Made by a program: the position numbers and the translations under genes
Source: Spirosoma montaniterrae
GTDB lineage: Bacteria; Bacteroidota; Bacteroidia; Cytophagales; Spirosomataceae
Assembly (NCBI RefSeq): GCF_001988955.1
Contig: NZ_CP014263.1
Coordinates: 124,001 to 188,000 of the forward strand
Direction: 5' to 3'
Length of the DNA: 64,000 nt
Shown: in pieces, positions 53,849 to 63,710 of the stretch
Layout: every line of letters begins with the position of its first letter
Position numbering within the stretch: position 1 is the stretch's first letter
The notes under the pieces: generated by a model
The model's input: only the letters and a program-made list of their open reading frames with translations
What the model was told of the DNA's origin: nothing
Databases searched by the model: none

Positions 53849-53890
53849 AATCGCGTATTCGGCAAAACATTTTTTACCGTATACGCGATT
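53849..53890 (+). terminator. Hairpin after the RraA gene
   Basis: Perfect 10-bp stem, AATCGCGTAT (53849-53858) with ATACGCGATT (53881-53890), and a 22-base T-containing loop, 4 bp after the stop codon. Likely end of the 41.7-53.8 kb transcript. Confidence 0.55.
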
Positions 53891-53947
53891 CTGGCAAACA
53901 TTTCGCTACCTTACTAACGTTATCGCAATAGAATACAACCCGATAGC

Positions 53948-53954
53948 GGAGGAG
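53948..53954 (+). promoter_or_regulatory. Strong Shine-Dalgarno site of the S41 protease gene
   Basis: GGAGGAG seven bases before the ATG at 53962. Purine-rich sites of this quality are rare in this window, where most genes have none. Confidence 0.6.
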
Positions 53955-53961
53955 ATAACGA

Positions 53962-55692
53962 ATGGAAACAACAGGACACCAACCGGAAGAAGAAAGAAAC
54001 GGAATAACCCCCATCGGCCACACAAAACCGGTTATTCAGAATGACAGAGCCACTGTACGGCTACCCATGCTGCTGGGCATTGCGCTGGCGGGTGGTATGC
54101 TTGTTGGTGCCACGTTTTTCGGCGGTACGAAAAGCCTGAATACGATTGGTAAAGGCTACACCAAGTACCGTGAAATTCTGCAGCTTATCGAAAACAACTA
54201 CGTCGATACGGTCAATACAGAGGAATTGGTCGACTATTCGATTGAGAAGATGTTGCTCAAACTCGACCCGCATACGTCGTATATGAATCCGCAGGATGCT
54301 ATTGCGGCCCGGTCGCAGTTAGAAGGCGGCTTCGATGGCATTGGCGTTGAATTTAACATCTACAAAGACACTGTCTATGTGGTAACGCCGTTAGCTGGCG
54401 GACCATCAGAAACGGCTGGTATTCAGAGTGGTGATAAAATCATCAAGGTCGATGAAACACCACTGGCAGGCGGCAAAGTCGATAACAGCAAAGTGTTTAA
54501 AACCCTGCGCGGTAAACGCGGCACAGAAGTAAGATTGACCATTCTACGCAAAGGATCGACCGAACCCAAAGTGTTCGCTATTACGCGCGACCGTATCCCG
54601 ACCTATTCGGTCGATGCCGCTTACATGGTTGATGGGCAAACGGGTTATATTAAAGTTAACCGATTCTCTGAAACTACCTACGACGAGTTCAAGACCGCGC
54701 TGACCTCGCTCAAACAGCAGGGTATGAAGCAGTTGCTACTCGATTTGCGGAATAACCCCGGCGGCTACATGGACCGTGCCACCAACATGGCCGACGAGTT
54801 TATTTCGGGCAATAAACTGCTGGTTTATACCGACGGCAAAGACAATCGCTACGACCGACAGACGTTTGCCAAACTGCCGGGTCAGTTTGAAGATGGTCCG
54901 CTCGTGGTACTGATCGATGAAGGTAGCGCGTCGGCGTCGGAGATTGTGGCGGGTGCGTTGCAAGACCACGACCGCGCCCTGATTGCTGGTCGGCGGTCGT
55001 TTGGCAAAGGATTGGTTCAGATGCCCGTACAACTGTCCGATGGTTCGGAACTGCGGCTGACCATTTCCCGCTATTTCACGCCCAGCGGTCGCAGCATTCA
55101 GAAACCGTATGTGATGGGGCAGGAGGGCGACTACGAAAAAGAACTCGAACAACGCTCGAAACGGGGTGAGTACTACGTGGCCGATTCAATCAAAAATGAT
55201 CCGAAGCTGAAATTTAAAACCGACGCCGGGCGTGTGGTATACGGCGGGGGAGGCATTACGCCCGACTATTTTATTCCGCGCGATTCGACCTGGCAAACGG
55301 CGTATTTGGTGCAGTTATATGGCAAGAATATCATCCGTGAATTCGCCATGGAATTCGCCAACGATAATCGGAAGAAGTTGGAGAAGATGCCTTTCGCTGA
55401 GTTCGACCGCTCGGTAGTTATCGGCGACGATCAACTGGCTCGGTTGGTGAAAGAGGCTACTGCTGAGGGGATTAAGTTTAACGAGAAAGAATACAATCGC
55501 TCGAAAAACTACATCCGTACTCAGATTAAAGCATTGGTGGCCCGCAATATTTATCAAAAAGCTAACAAGGCCGGGCAGAACAATGAGTTTTTCAAAGTGG
55601 TCGGGGAGTCTGACGACACGTATCAAAAAGCACTCAAACTCTTCGACCGCGCCGACAAACTCGCCCACGGAGCAGTGAGTTACAATAAATAG
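53962..55692 (+). CDS. S41-family carboxy-terminal processing peptidase
   Basis: Periplasmic serine protease of 576 residues anchored by one helix (residues about 34-54). PDZ domain (EGGFDGIGVEFNIYKDTVYV ... GGKVDNSKVF), then the S41 catalytic core with the nucleophile in DEGSASASEIVAGAL and the lysine in RRSFGKGLVQ, a Ser-Lys dyad. Such CtpA/Prc-type enzymes trim C-termini of envelope proteins or degrade misfolded ones. Single gene with its own strong ribosome-binding site; ends in a composite inverted repeat shared with the convergent gene. Confidence 0.94.
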   Translation: METTGHQPEEERNGITPIGHTKPVIQNDRATVRLPMLLGIALAGGMLVGATFFGGTKSLNTIGKGYTKYREILQLIENNYVDTVNTEELVDYSIEKMLLKLDPHTSYMNPQDAIAARSQLEGGFDGIGVEFNIYKDTVYVVTPLAGGPSETAGIQSGDKIIKVDETPLAGGKVDNSKVFKTLRGKRGTEVRLTILRKGSTEPKVFAITRDRIPTYSVDAAYMVDGQTGYIKVNRFSETTYDEFKTALTSLKQQGMKQLLLDLRNNPGGYMDRATNMADEFISGNKLLVYTDGKDNRYDRQTFAKLPGQFEDGPLVVLIDEGSASASEIVAGALQDHDRALIAGRRSFGKGLVQMPVQLSDGSELRLTISRYFTPSGRSIQKPYVMGQEGDYEKELEQRSKRGEYYVADSIKNDPKLKFKTDAGRVVYGGGGITPDYFIPRDSTWQTAYLVQLYGKNIIREFAMEFANDNRKKLEKMPFAEFDRSVVIGDDQLARLVKEATAEGIKFNEKEYNRSKNYIRTQIKALVARNIYQKANKAGQNNEFFKVVGESDDTYQKALKLFDRADKLAHGAVSYNK

Positions 55693-55776
55693 GGTTGTAA
55701 GGGGCAGGGTGTAGGGTTGGAAAGGCGTTTTGTTTGCTTACGCCCTTTCCAACCCTACTCCTTACAACCTTACCCC
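55691..55776. repeat. Composite inverted repeat between convergent genes
   Basis: GTAGGGTTGGAAAGGCG (55711-55727) pairs with CGCCCTTTCCAACCCTAC (55741-55758, one extra C); outside these, GGTTGTAAGG pairs with CCTTACAACC. It overlaps the last base of the protease stop and probably acts as a bidirectional terminator; the sequence style resembles a palindromic repeat element. Confidence 0.6.
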
Positions 55777-55784
55777 TTTTTCCC

Positions 55785-56225
55785 CTACTCCTTTTTCTTA
55801 AACTGATAGGTCAGCCCCAGCAGCGACTGGAACGCGCCGATTTTGAAATCTTTACGCGAGTAGGGAGCTAACTCAACAGCCGCCCGCAAACCCGGCACAA
55901 ACGGCACCTGTACGCGAACGCCCACGTGCAGCGAATAACCTTCCAGAATGTCGCGGTTATCGATGCTGTTCAGGGCATTAAACCGAACGCCCAGACCGGT
56001 GTAGACGTTGTATTGCGTTTTGCGCGATACATTCACGAGCGGGCAAAGCGTAGTGGCAAGCGAACCGAACGTAGTGTTGGTTTGCAACCGCGTGTCGAGC
56101 CAGAATGCCCGGTTAGGATTTGTACTTACCGAGATAACGTTGTTGAATGGGTAGTAGGCCACAGAAGCCTGACCGAATGCCGACATAGAAAGGCCGATGA
56201 GTAAAACTGTCAATGCGTGTTTCAT
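55785..56225 (-). CDS. Small exported outer-membrane-like protein of unknown function
   Basis: Protein of 146 residues with a signal peptide (cleavage near AFGQ). The rest alternates hydrophobic and polar residues in beta-strand fashion (YNVYTGLGVRFN, GYSLHVGVRVQVPF, SLLGLTYQF), as in small outer-membrane beta-barrels; it ends FKKKE rather than an aromatic residue. I recognise no family. It follows the 56295 gene on the same strand by 69 bp. Confidence 0.65.
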   Translation of the reverse strand: MKHALTVLLIGLSMSAFGQASVAYYPFNNVISVSTNPNRAFWLDTRLQTNTTFGSLATTLCPLVNVSRKTQYNVYTGLGVRFNALNSIDNRDILEGYSLHVGVRVQVPFVPGLRAAVELAPYSRKDFKIGAFQSLLGLTYQFKKKE

Positions 56226-56294
56226 GGCCGCAAAACAACAACTTTCCGGTTATAAACAAGACGCATCGGCCAGAAAACGACCACCCGGTTTATA

Positions 56295-56732
56295 CTACAT
56301 CCGGGTTTCGGTTGATGTACATATATCGCGCAGGGTAATCAGGCGTTGGGGCAATTGCTCCTGCAAACCCGGCGTACTGAGCCGGAACGTTTGTTCCTGG
56401 GTTTGGTGACCGTCGGAAATAACGAGCGTATAGGCACCGTCGTTTATTTGGCTGAAGTCGAATTTTTGCCGGAAACGCAAATTACGTTTAGGCAGCACTT
56501 CAGTGAAAAGTTCACGCCCTTTTGCGTCATAAACCGCTACGCGAATCGGCCCGGCAAATTTCAGCCGCTCAATGTTTACCCACAGTTTCGACGGTTCCTT
56601 AGCCGCATAGGTGCCTACGGCAAACGTTTTCTCTTCATAATACGGTGCCTGCTGCGCCACACCCCACGACGATGCCAACAGAGCCGCTCCCAGCAGCAAC
56701 GCCTTCAGTCCTGAATTCCAACCTGCTTTCAT
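56295..56732 (-). CDS. Small exported Ig-like protein of unknown function
   Basis: Protein of 145 residues with a signal peptide ending GVAQ. The mature part looks like a single beta-sandwich: KLWVNIERLKFAGPIRVAVYDAKG, NLRFRQKFDFSQINDGAYTLVISDG, QEQTFRLS. The segment GAYTLVISDG resembles the strand pair at the end of type IX secretion sorting domains, but the length and C-terminus do not match. Function unknown. Downstream of ffh on the same strand. Confidence 0.65.
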   Translation of the reverse strand: MKAGWNSGLKALLLGAALLASSWGVAQQAPYYEEKTFAVGTYAAKEPSKLWVNIERLKFAGPIRVAVYDAKGRELFTEVLPKRNLRFRQKFDFSQINDGAYTLVISDGHQTQEQTFRLSTPGLQEQLPQRLITLRDICTSTETRM

Positions 56733-56746
56733 GATGTTTGTTGTTA

Positions 56747-56773
56747 GCGTACCCCGACTTGTTCGGAGTACGC
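56747..56773 (-). other. Hairpin between ffh and the downstream gene
   Basis: 11-bp stem with one mismatch (GCGTACCCCGA/TCGGAGTACGC) and a 5-base loop, 14 bp upstream of the 56732 start. No T-run, so termination of ffh here is uncertain. Confidence 0.35.
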
Positions 56774-56850
56774 CAGAAAGATGCAGGCAGGCAAAGCCGC
56801 GTTTCAGGAAATAGACGAGCGGCTGATTTTCCGGGGTGAAAGGCGAAGGG

Positions 56851-58170
56851 TTAGCGCATCATCTTGTTGAGCTTGCCCGATGCCTGCATTGTGTTCATCT
56901 TCTTCATCATCTTACGCATCTCATCGAATTGCTTCATGAGGTTGTTCACCTGCGTAATGTCAGTGCCGGAGCCTTTGGCAATACGCTTCCGGCGACTTCC
57001 GTCGATGATGTCGGGGCGTTGGCGTTCGAGCGGTGTCATCGAACTAATGATGGCTTCGATAGGCTTGAATGAATCGTTGTCGATGTCCAGGTCTTTGATC
57101 ATCTTGCCCATGCCCGGAATCATGCCGAGCAGGTCTTTCACGTTGCCCATCTTCTTGATCTGCTGCAACTGACTCAGAAAATCGTCGAAGTCGAACTGGT
57201 TTTTGCGCATCTTGGCGTTGATGCGCTTGGCTTCATCTTCGTCAAACGCCTGCTGTGCCCGTTCAACCAGCGAAATCACGTCGCCCATACCCAAAATCCG
57301 GCTTGCCATCCGGTCGGGGTAGAACACGTCGAGGGCTTCCATTTTTTCGCCCGTGCTGATAAACTTAATCGGCTTATTAACAATCGTTTTAATCGAAAGC
57401 GCGGCCCCACCGCGTGCGTCGCCGTCGAGTTTGGTCAGCACAACACCGTCGAAATTGAGCCGGTCGTTGAAGGTCTTTGCCGTATTTACAGCGTCTTGCC
57501 CGGTCATCGAATCAACTACGAACAGCGTTTCGGCAGGCGTAATGGCGCGTTTTACGGCTTCAATTTCCTGCATCATCGCTTCGTCAATCGCCAGGCGACC
57601 GGCGGTGTCGACAATCACGATTTTCTTACCCGTTTTGCGGGCGTGGGCAATGGCATTCTGCGCGATGCTGACCGCATTTTTGTTCTCCGGCTCGCTATAC
57701 ACCTCAACGCCAACCTGTTCGCCCAGTACTTTCAACTGATCGATAGCTGCCGGGCGGTAGATATCATCGGCTACGAGCAGCACATTACGGCCCTGTTTTT
57801 TGAGATAACTGGCAAGCTTACCCGAAAACGTCGTTTTTCCTGACCCCTGCAAACCTGCAATCAGAATTACGGCGGGTTCGCCTTTGAGGTTGATGCTCTG
57901 CGCTTCGCCACCCATCAGGTCGGTCAGTTCTTCCTGCACGATCTTGACGAACAGTTGACCCGGTTCTACCGAAATCAGCACCTTCCGGTCAATGGCTTTT
58001 TCTTTGATGCGGTCGGTAATGTCTTTGGCGACCTTATAGTTTACGTCGGCATCGGTAAGTGCCCGGCGCACCTCTTTGATTGTGGCGGCCACGTTGATGT
58101 CGGTAATGCGGCCTTGCCCTTTAAGGGTTTTAATGGCCTTATTAAGCTTATCCTGAAGATTCTCGAACAT
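56851..58170 (-). CDS. ffh: Signal recognition particle GTPase Ffh
   Basis: SRP54 protein of 439 residues from the ATG at 58170 (MFENLQDKL). N domain, then the GTPase with G1 GLQGSGKTT (residues 106-114), DTAGR, and TKLDGDARGG. The M domain follows, with methionine-rich helices and KRIAKGSGT, which binds 4.5S RNA. It delivers membrane proteins to FtsY and the translocon. The methionine-rich end (MRKMMKKMNTMQASGKLNKM) is typical. The hicA gene ends 4 bp before its start. Confidence 0.97.
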   Translation of the reverse strand: MFENLQDKLNKAIKTLKGQGRITDINVAATIKEVRRALTDADVNYKVAKDITDRIKEKAIDRKVLISVEPGQLFVKIVQEELTDLMGGEAQSINLKGEPAVILIAGLQGSGKTTFSGKLASYLKKQGRNVLLVADDIYRPAAIDQLKVLGEQVGVEVYSEPENKNAVSIAQNAIAHARKTGKKIVIVDTAGRLAIDEAMMQEIEAVKRAITPAETLFVVDSMTGQDAVNTAKTFNDRLNFDGVVLTKLDGDARGGAALSIKTIVNKPIKFISTGEKMEALDVFYPDRMASRILGMGDVISLVERAQQAFDEDEAKRINAKMRKNQFDFDDFLSQLQQIKKMGNVKDLLGMIPGMGKMIKDLDIDNDSFKPIEAIISSMTPLERQRPDIIDGSRRKRIAKGSGTDITQVNNLMKQFDEMRKMMKKMNTMQASGKLNKMMR

Positions 58171-58174
58171 TGGT

Positions 58175-58378
58175 TTATACGTCGCTCCGGTCAATACCGG
58201 CTTGTTTTAGAATGGAGAAGAACGTTCCTTTCGCCATATCCCTATTCCCATGCATCGGCACTGGAATGGTGCGGTTTAGTTCTTCACTGAAATAGATATG
58301 GTGGCTACCTTTGATCCGCTGGAGTTGCCAGCCTCGTTCCTCCAGCAGCGTAATCAGTCGTTTCGGCGAGTAATTCAT
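58175..58378 (-). CDS. hicA: HicA-type mRNA interferase toxin
   Basis: Toxin of 67 residues with the double-stranded-RNA-binding-like fold of HicA. The family signature is complete: SPKRLITLLEERGWQLQRIKG, then GSHHIYF with the catalytic histidine, and TIPVPMHGNRDMAKGTF. HicA cleaves mRNA and tmRNA when free of its antitoxin. It lies 7 bp downstream of hicB, so the order is hicB-hicA. Confidence 0.9.
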   Translation of the reverse strand: MNYSPKRLITLLEERGWQLQRIKGSHHIYFSEELNRTIPVPMHGNRDMAKGTFFSILKQAGIDRSDV

Positions 58379-58385
58379 GTACTGC

Positions 58386-58637
58386 CTATGCGGCTTGATT
58401 TGTCAAATGGGTACTGGGTAGATAGATTGAATACTCAAACGTTTCACTATCATCCATAATTGAAATACCTTTTTCGGCATACACCTCCAGGCATCCTTCA
58501 GCCGCTTCACGCGCCATTGCGATGGCTTCTTCAATGGTTTCGCCCCAGGTCACGCAACCGGGTATGGATGGAACCATAGCAGTATAAAGGCCCTCAGGTT
58601 CCCGACGTAATAAAACGCGATACGTTGCCTGTTGCAT
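58386..58637 (-). CDS. hicB: HicB-type antitoxin
   Basis: Antitoxin of 83 residues from the ATG at 58637 (MQQATYRV); a longer in-frame start at 58703 would overlap the AT-rich promoter spacer. The partial RNase H-like fold of HicB is recognised by EGLYTAMVPSIPGCVTWGET followed by IEEAIAMAREAAEGCLE. No C-terminal helix-turn-helix or ribbon-helix-helix is seen, so any autoregulation would be indirect. Partner of the adjacent HicA. Confidence 0.85.
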   Translation of the reverse strand: MQQATYRVLLRREPEGLYTAMVPSIPGCVTWGETIEEAIAMAREAAEGCLEVYAEKGISIMDDSETFEYSIYLPSTHLTNQAA

Positions 58638-58751
58638 CGAACTTTTTGTTAAGAAGTACAAAGATAACAGTTTCTGGCGGGCCTTATTAGAAAAGTCTAA
58701 CAATCAGTTTGCAAATCGGGCGGGTAACACGTTTTTATCAATTTTTAATCG

Positions 58752-58759
58752 TACCTTTG
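58752..58759 (+). promoter_or_regulatory. -7 promoter element of atpA-atpG
   Basis: TACCTTTG, an exact match to the Bacteroidota -7 consensus, 38 bp before the atpA start. It shows that atpA-atpG is driven from its own promoter here. Confidence 0.65.
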
Positions 58760-58797
58760 CGGCCTGAAATCAATCGTTTTAATCTCATCCTATACAT

Positions 58798-60372
58798 ATG
58801 GAATCCGTAAGACCCGACGAGATATCAGCCATCCTGCGCCAGCAACTGGCCGGAACTCAAACCGAGGCTGAACTCGAAGAAGTCGGTACGGTGCTGCAAA
58901 TCGGCGACGGCGTAGCGCGTATCTACGGCCTCTCGAAAGTGCAGGCCGGTGAATTGCTGTCGTTCGAAAACGGCCTTCAGGCCATGGCTCTGAACCTCGA
59001 AGAAGATAACGTAGGGGCCGTATTGCTGGGCGACTACTCCGAAATCAAAGAAGGTGACACCGTAAAACGGACCGACCAGATTGCCTACGTGAACGTGGGT
59101 GATGGTATTCTGGGCCGGGTTGTGAACACGCTCGGTCTGCCTATCGATGGTATGGGGCCAATTCAGGGCGACATGTTCGCGATGCCTCTGGAGCGCAAAG
59201 CACCGGGTGTAATTTTCCGCCAGCCCGTAAATGAACCGCTGCAAACAGGTATCAAGGCTATCGATGCCATGATTCCCATCGGGCGCGGTCAGCGCGAGCT
59301 GATTATTGGCGACCGTCAGACGGGGAAAACCGCTGTGGCTATCGACACGATCATCAACCAGAAAGAATTTTACGACAAAGGCCAGCCCGTTTACTGCATC
59401 TACGTAGCCTGCGGTCAGAAAGCATCGACGGTGAAGCAGGTAGAGGCCACGCTCCGCAAAGCCGGTGCGATGGACTATACCGTAATTGTGTCGGCCAATG
59501 CATCGGACCCTTCGCCGATGCAGTTCTTTGCGCCGTTTACGGGTGCTGCCATTGGTGAATATTTCCGCGACACGGGCCGTCCGGCATTGGTCGTTTATGA
59601 CGATCTGTCGAAGCAGGCCGTGGCTTACCGCGAGGTGTCGCTGTTGCTGCGTCGTCCGCCCGGTCGCGAAGCCTACCCGGGCGACGTATTCTACCTGCAC
59701 AGCCGGTTGCTGGAGCGGGCCGCCAAAATCAACGCCAACGACGATATTGCCAAAAATATGAACGACCTGCCGCCGAGTCTGAAAGACAAGGTGAAAGGGG
59801 GCGGTTCGCTGACGGCTCTGCCGATTATCGAAACGCAGGCAGGCGACGTATCGGCCTATATTCCGACCAACGTAATTTCGATTACCGACGGGCAGATTTT
59901 CCTTGAATCGAACCTGTTCAACGCGGGTATTCGTCCGGCCATCAACGTAGGTATTTCGGTATCGCGGGTGGGTGGTAATGCTCAGATCAAGTCGATGAAG
60001 AAAGTAGCCGGTACGCTGAAACTCGATCAGGCGCAGTTCCGCGAACTGGAAGCCTTCGCCAAGTTCGGCTCCGACCTCGATGCATCGACCAAACTGACCA
60101 TCGAGCGGGGTCGGCGTAATCAGGAAATGCTGAAACAGCCACAGTACTCGCCGGTGCCGGTTGAGCAGCAGGTGGCTATCATCTATGCATCGACCAATGG
60201 CCTGCTCGACAAAGTGCCGGTTGAAAAAGTGAAAGCCTTTGAAAGCGCATTCGGTTCGGTACTCAGTGCGCAATACCCCGCTGTTCTGGCTGACCTACGC
60301 GCCGGTAAACTCAGCGATGAAGCCACATCTACGATTCGGAAAGTAGTGGCCGATTTGGCCGCGAATTACTAA
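58798..60372 (+). CDS. atpA: F0F1 ATP synthase subunit alpha
   Basis: Subunit alpha of 524 residues, the non-catalytic nucleotide-binding subunit of the F1 head. Walker A GDRQTGKT (residues 171-178), the [34 protein letters not shown] region with the arginine that reaches the catalytic site, and the C-terminal helical domain are all present. It has its own promoter and is followed 14 bp later by atpG. The genes for subunit beta and epsilon are not in the window. Confidence 0.98.
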   Translation: MESVRPDEISAILRQQLAGTQTEAELEEVGTVLQIGDGVARIYGLSKVQAGELLSFENGLQAMALNLEEDNVGAVLLGDYSEIKEGDTVKRTDQIAYVNVGDGILGRVVNTLGLPIDGMGPIQGDMFAMPLERKAPGVIFRQPVNEPLQTGIKAIDAMIPIGRGQRELIIGDRQTGKTAVAIDTIINQKEFYDKGQPVYCIYVACGQKASTVKQVEATLRKAGAMDYTVIVSANASDPSPMQFFAPFTGAAIGEYFRDTGRPALVVYDDLSKQAVAYREVSLLLRRPPGREAYPGDVFYLHSRLLERAAKINANDDIAKNMNDLPPSLKDKVKGGGSLTALPIIETQAGDVSAYIPTNVISITDGQIFLESNLFNAGIRPAINVGISVSRVGGNAQIKSMKKVAGTLKLDQAQFRELEAFAKFGSDLDASTKLTIERGRRNQEMLKQPQYSPVPVEQQVAIIYASTNGLLDKVPVEKVKAFESAFGSVLSAQYPAVLADLRAGKLSDEATSTIRKVVADLAANY

Positions 60373-60386
60373 ACTTTAAGTAGACT

Positions 60387-61280
60387 ATGGCATCTCTTAA
60401 AGAAGTACGCAGCCGTATCACGTCGGTGAATTCGACGCAGCAGATTACCAAAGCCATGAAAATGGTGGCGGCTGCCAAGTTGCGTCGGGCGCAGGAAAAC
60501 ATCACGCAGTTTCGGCCTTATGCGCAGAAATTGAAACAAATGCTGGGTACGGTATCGGCAGGTGCCGAAACAGCCACCGATAGCCCGTATAAGCAGGCGC
60601 GGCCCGTTGAGCGCGTACTCCTGATTGTTGTTACGTCTGACCGGGGTTTGTGCGGTGCCTTCAACACCAACGTAGTGAAAGGCGCGCTTACCCTGATCGA
60701 TGAGAAGTACGCAGCACAGGCGCGTTCGGGCAATGTCGAGATTATGGCAATTGGCAAGAAAGGGGGCGAAGCATTCATCCGCCGGGGCTTCCGGGTCAAC
60801 ACGGCTCACATGGACGTGTTTACATCGCTGAGCTTCTCGAGGGTGAAAGCAGCCGCTGAAGAAGCCATGAACGGATTTGCCAGTGGTCAGTACGACGCTG
60901 TCGAGATTGTGTACAACGAGTTCCGCAATGCTGCCGTTCAGATCGTGCGCACCGAGCAGATGCTGCCTATCGTGCCTACGCCCCCGGCTGCGGCTGCGGG
61001 TAGCGCAACATCGGTTACGAACTACCTGTTTGAGCCATCGGAAGAAGAAATCGTTACAGAACTGATTCCGAAGACGCTGAAAACGCAGTTGTACAAAGCC
61101 GTGCTGGACTCGAACGCATCGGAACACGGTGCCCGGATGACCGCGATGGACAAAGCGACCGAAAACGCGGGTGAACTGCTGAAAGAACTTCGGCTGGTCT
61201 ATAACCGCACCCGTCAGGCCGCTATCACAACCGAGATTCTCGAAATCGTTGGCGGTGCCGAAGCATTGGCTGCTGCGTAA
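60387..61280 (+). CDS. atpG: F0F1 ATP synthase subunit gamma
   Basis: Central rotor shaft of 297 residues. The N-terminal helix (SLKEVRSRITSVNSTQQITK, then AMKMVAAAKLRRAQE) and the C-terminal helix (ASEHGARMTAMDKATENAGEL, then YNRTRQAAITTEILEIVGGAEAL) form the coiled coil inside the head; the middle Rossmann-like part has SDRGLCGAFN. A clear terminator follows. Confidence 0.97.
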   Translation: MASLKEVRSRITSVNSTQQITKAMKMVAAAKLRRAQENITQFRPYAQKLKQMLGTVSAGAETATDSPYKQARPVERVLLIVVTSDRGLCGAFNTNVVKGALTLIDEKYAAQARSGNVEIMAIGKKGGEAFIRRGFRVNTAHMDVFTSLSFSRVKAAAEEAMNGFASGQYDAVEIVYNEFRNAAVQIVRTEQMLPIVPTPPAAAAGSATSVTNYLFEPSEEEIVTELIPKTLKTQLYKAVLDSNASEHGARMTAMDKATENAGELLKELRLVYNRTRQAAITTEILEIVGGAEALAAA

Positions 61281-61302
61281 GACAAATACAGATTTTTTTA
61301 TA

Positions 61303-61333
61303 AAAAAACACCGCCCCGAAAGCGGTGTTTTTT
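61303..61333 (+). terminator. Rho-independent terminator after atpG
   Basis: Stem AACACCGC/GCGGTGTT extended by A/T pairs (61303-61314 with 61322-61333), loop CCCGAAA, ending in a T-run. Confidence 0.85.
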
Positions 61334-61334
61334 G

Positions 61335-61430
61335 TACCCCACCCCCAACCCCTCCCCATTAGGGAGGGGCCAAGCGATAACGCTTACGTAAGTAAGCCCC
61401 TCCCTAATGGGGAGGGGTTGGGGTGGGGTA
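61335..61430. repeat. C-rich palindromic repeat, copy 3
   Basis: Left arm 61335-61370 (TACCCCACCCCCAACCCCTC...), right arm 61396-61430, nearly perfect over 35 bp; the loop holds a small AAGCG-ATAA-CGCTT hairpin. It directly follows the atpG terminator and stops 1 bp from the maeB stop codon. Confidence 0.9.
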
Positions 61431-61431
61431 T

Positions 61432-63696
61432 TTACCGCTGCGCTTCGGTAACGGCGATGGCAACCATATTCACGATTTCGCGCTCCGACGAACCGACCTG
61501 TAAGACGTGAACGGGCTTGCGCAAACCGAGCAGTACCGGACCGATGGTGTCGAAATTGGCAACTTTCGAGAGCAGGTTATAGGCAATGTTTGCCGACGAC
61601 AGATTCGGAAAAATCAGCGTGTTGGCCCCCTCATCGACCAGGCGGCTAAGCGGGTAGTTCTGCCGAAGCAGGTCGGTGTCGAAAGCGAGGTGAGCCTGCA
61701 TTTCACCATCTACGAGCAGGTCGGGGCGTTTGGCGTGCAGCAGTTCAACGGCCCGGTTCATTTTTTCAGCATCGTCGCCTTTGGCACTGCCGAAGTTGGA
61801 ATAGGTCACGAGTGCGATGCGGGGTTTTACATTGAAACGCTCGACGGCGTGGGCCGTTAGTTCGGTGATTTCAACGATTTCTTCGGCGGTGGGATCAAAA
61901 TTTACCGTCGTGTCCGACAGAAAGAGTGGGCCGCGTTTGGTCAGCATGATGTACATACCGGCCACTTTCTTTACCCCGTGTTGTTTGCCAATCACTTGCA
62001 GCGCGGGCCGGATTGTATCGGGATAGTTGCTGTTCAGGCCCGAAATCAGCGCGTCGGCCTCACCGTTTTCCACCATCATTACGCCGAAATAACTCCGTTG
62101 CGACATGCGCCGGTGTGCCTCGCGCATCGAAATGCCTTTCCGGTAGCGTTTCTGGTAAAATAAGTCGGCGTAGGTCTGTACCGGCCCGGCCTGCTCTGGC
62201 GAACGCGGGTCGATAATGGGGGAGTTGCCCAGATCAAGGTTATTCTGCGCCAGAATAGAGCGGATGAGGGCTTCGTTGCCAAGCAGAATAGGGTAGGCAA
62301 TGCCTTCATCCAGCACTTGCTGGGCGGCTTTCAAAACAGTCGGATTTTCGGCATCGGCAAACACAACCCGGCCCGGATTCGACTTTGCCTTCGTATGCAC
62401 GACCCGCGTTAGCCGATTGTCTTTACCCTGTCGCTGAGTTAGTTGCGTTTCGTAGGTGGCCCAATCGGTAATGGGTTGCCGCGCTACCCCCGACTCTATG
62501 GCAGCCCGTGCTACTGCCGGAGCCACGTAGGTGAGCAAGCGCGGGTCAACGGGTTTCGGAATAATGTAGTTCCGGCCAAACATCAGATTGGCTTCGCCAT
62601 AGGCTAAATTTACCAGATCGGGTACGGTTTTCTTAGCTAAGTCGGCCAGCGCATGAACAGCGGCTAATTTCATGGCTTCGTTGATTTCCGTGGCCCGAAC
62701 GTCGAGTGCGCCCCGAAAAATATAGGGGAAACCCAGCACATTGTTCACCTGATTTGGATAGTCTGACCGGCCCGTTGCCATGACTACGTCGGGGCGGGCG
62801 GCCATCGCGTCGTCGTAGCTGATTTCGGGCGTGGGGTTCGCCATCGCGAAGACAATCGGATTGTCGGTCATTGACTGCACCATTGCCTGATTCACGACAT
62901 TGCCTTTCGAGAGACCCACAAACACGTCGGCCCCAACAAATGCTTCTTCGAGCGTTCGTAGATCGCGTGAGGTGGCAAAAACTGCTTTGCGGGCATCGAG
63001 ATCGGTACGGTCGGCCCGAATGACACCCTTGCTGTCGCACATGACGATATTTTCGAGTTTAGCCCCCAGCGACACGTACAGCTTCGTGCAGGAAATGGCC
63101 GACGCTCCGGCTCCATTGACCAGAATTTTTACCTTATCGATGTCTTTGCCAACCAGTTCGAGTGCGTTGAGCAGGGCAGCCGCGCTGATAATGGCCGTGC
63201 CGTGCTGATCGTCGTGCATGATTGGAATACTGAGTTCCTGCTTCAGCCGCTCTTCGATCTCGAAACATTCGGGGGCTTTGATGTCTTCGAGGTTAATGCC
63301 GCCGAAAGTAGGTTGCAGAATTTTCACCATCCGCACAAATTCATCGACGTCTTTGGTGTCCAATTCAATATCGAACACGTCGATGTCGGCATAAATCTTG
63401 AACAGCAGCCCTTTACCTTCCATAACGGGTTTGCTGGCTTCAGGGCCAATGTCGCCCAGACCCAGTACTGCTGTTCCGTTCGAGATTACGGCTACGAGGT
63501 TGCCTTTGGCCGTGTATTTATACACGTCTTCGATGTTGTCGGCAATGGCTAAGCACGGTTCGGCCACGCCCGGCGAGTAGGCAAGCGTCAGGTCGCGCTG
63601 GGTGTTGTAGGCTTTGGTGGGTACGACTTCTAATTTGCCGGGTCGTCCTTCGGCATGGTAGTTAAGGGCATCTTCGCGCCTAATCTTCTGGTTCAT
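61432..63696 (-). CDS. maeB: NADP-dependent malic enzyme with phosphotransacetylase-like domain
   Basis: Large malic enzyme of 754 residues from the ATG at 63696, which lies right after the promoter element. It decarboxylates malate to pyruvate with NAD(P). The malic domain is seen in [20 protein letters not shown], the metal site region [20 protein letters not shown] and the dinucleotide motif [11 protein letters not shown]. After about residue 430 comes a phosphate acetyl/butyryltransferase-like domain ([20 protein letters not shown]), a regulatory module in this subfamily. Confidence 0.95.
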   Translation of the reverse strand: MNQKIRREDALNYHAEGRPGKLEVVPTKAYNTQRDLTLAYSPGVAEPCLAIADNIEDVYKYTAKGNLVAVISNGTAVLGLGDIGPEASKPVMEGKGLLFKIYADIDVFDIELDTKDVDEFVRMVKILQPTFGGINLEDIKAPECFEIEERLKQELSIPIMHDDQHGTAIISAAALLNALELVGKDIDKVKILVNGAGASAISCTKLYVSLGAKLENIVMCDSKGVIRADRTDLDARKAVFATSRDLRTLEEAFVGADVFVGLSKGNVVNQAMVQSMTDNPIVFAMANPTPEISYDDAMAARPDVVMATGRSDYPNQVNNVLGFPYIFRGALDVRATEINEAMKLAAVHALADLAKKTVPDLVNLAYGEANLMFGRNYIIPKPVDPRLLTYVAPAVARAAIESGVARQPITDWATYETQLTQRQGKDNRLTRVVHTKAKSNPGRVVFADAENPTVLKAAQQVLDEGIAYPILLGNEALIRSILAQNNLDLGNSPIIDPRSPEQAGPVQTYADLFYQKRYRKGISMREAHRRMSQRSYFGVMMVENGEADALISGLNSNYPDTIRPALQVIGKQHGVKKVAGMYIMLTKRGPLFLSDTTVNFDPTAEEIVEITELTAHAVERFNVKPRIALVTYSNFGSAKGDDAEKMNRAVELLHAKRPDLLVDGEMQAHLAFDTDLLRQNYPLSRLVDEGANTLIFPNLSSANIAYNLLSKVANFDTIGPVLLGLRKPVHVLQVGSSEREIVNMVAIAVTEAQR

Positions 63697-63702
63697 AGCG
63701 GG

Positions 63703-63710
63703 CAAAGGTA
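63703..63710 (-). promoter_or_regulatory. -7 promoter element of maeB
   Basis: Minus-strand TACCTTTG, exact consensus, ending 6 bp before the maeB ATG, so the transcript would start at or next to the start codon (leaderless). No ribosome-binding site fits in between. Confidence 0.65.

Noticed and set aside
58825-60273. 482-codon open frame antisense to atpA
   Set aside because: atpA is certain on the other strand; the antisense frame is open because of codon bias and its product has no recognisable family.
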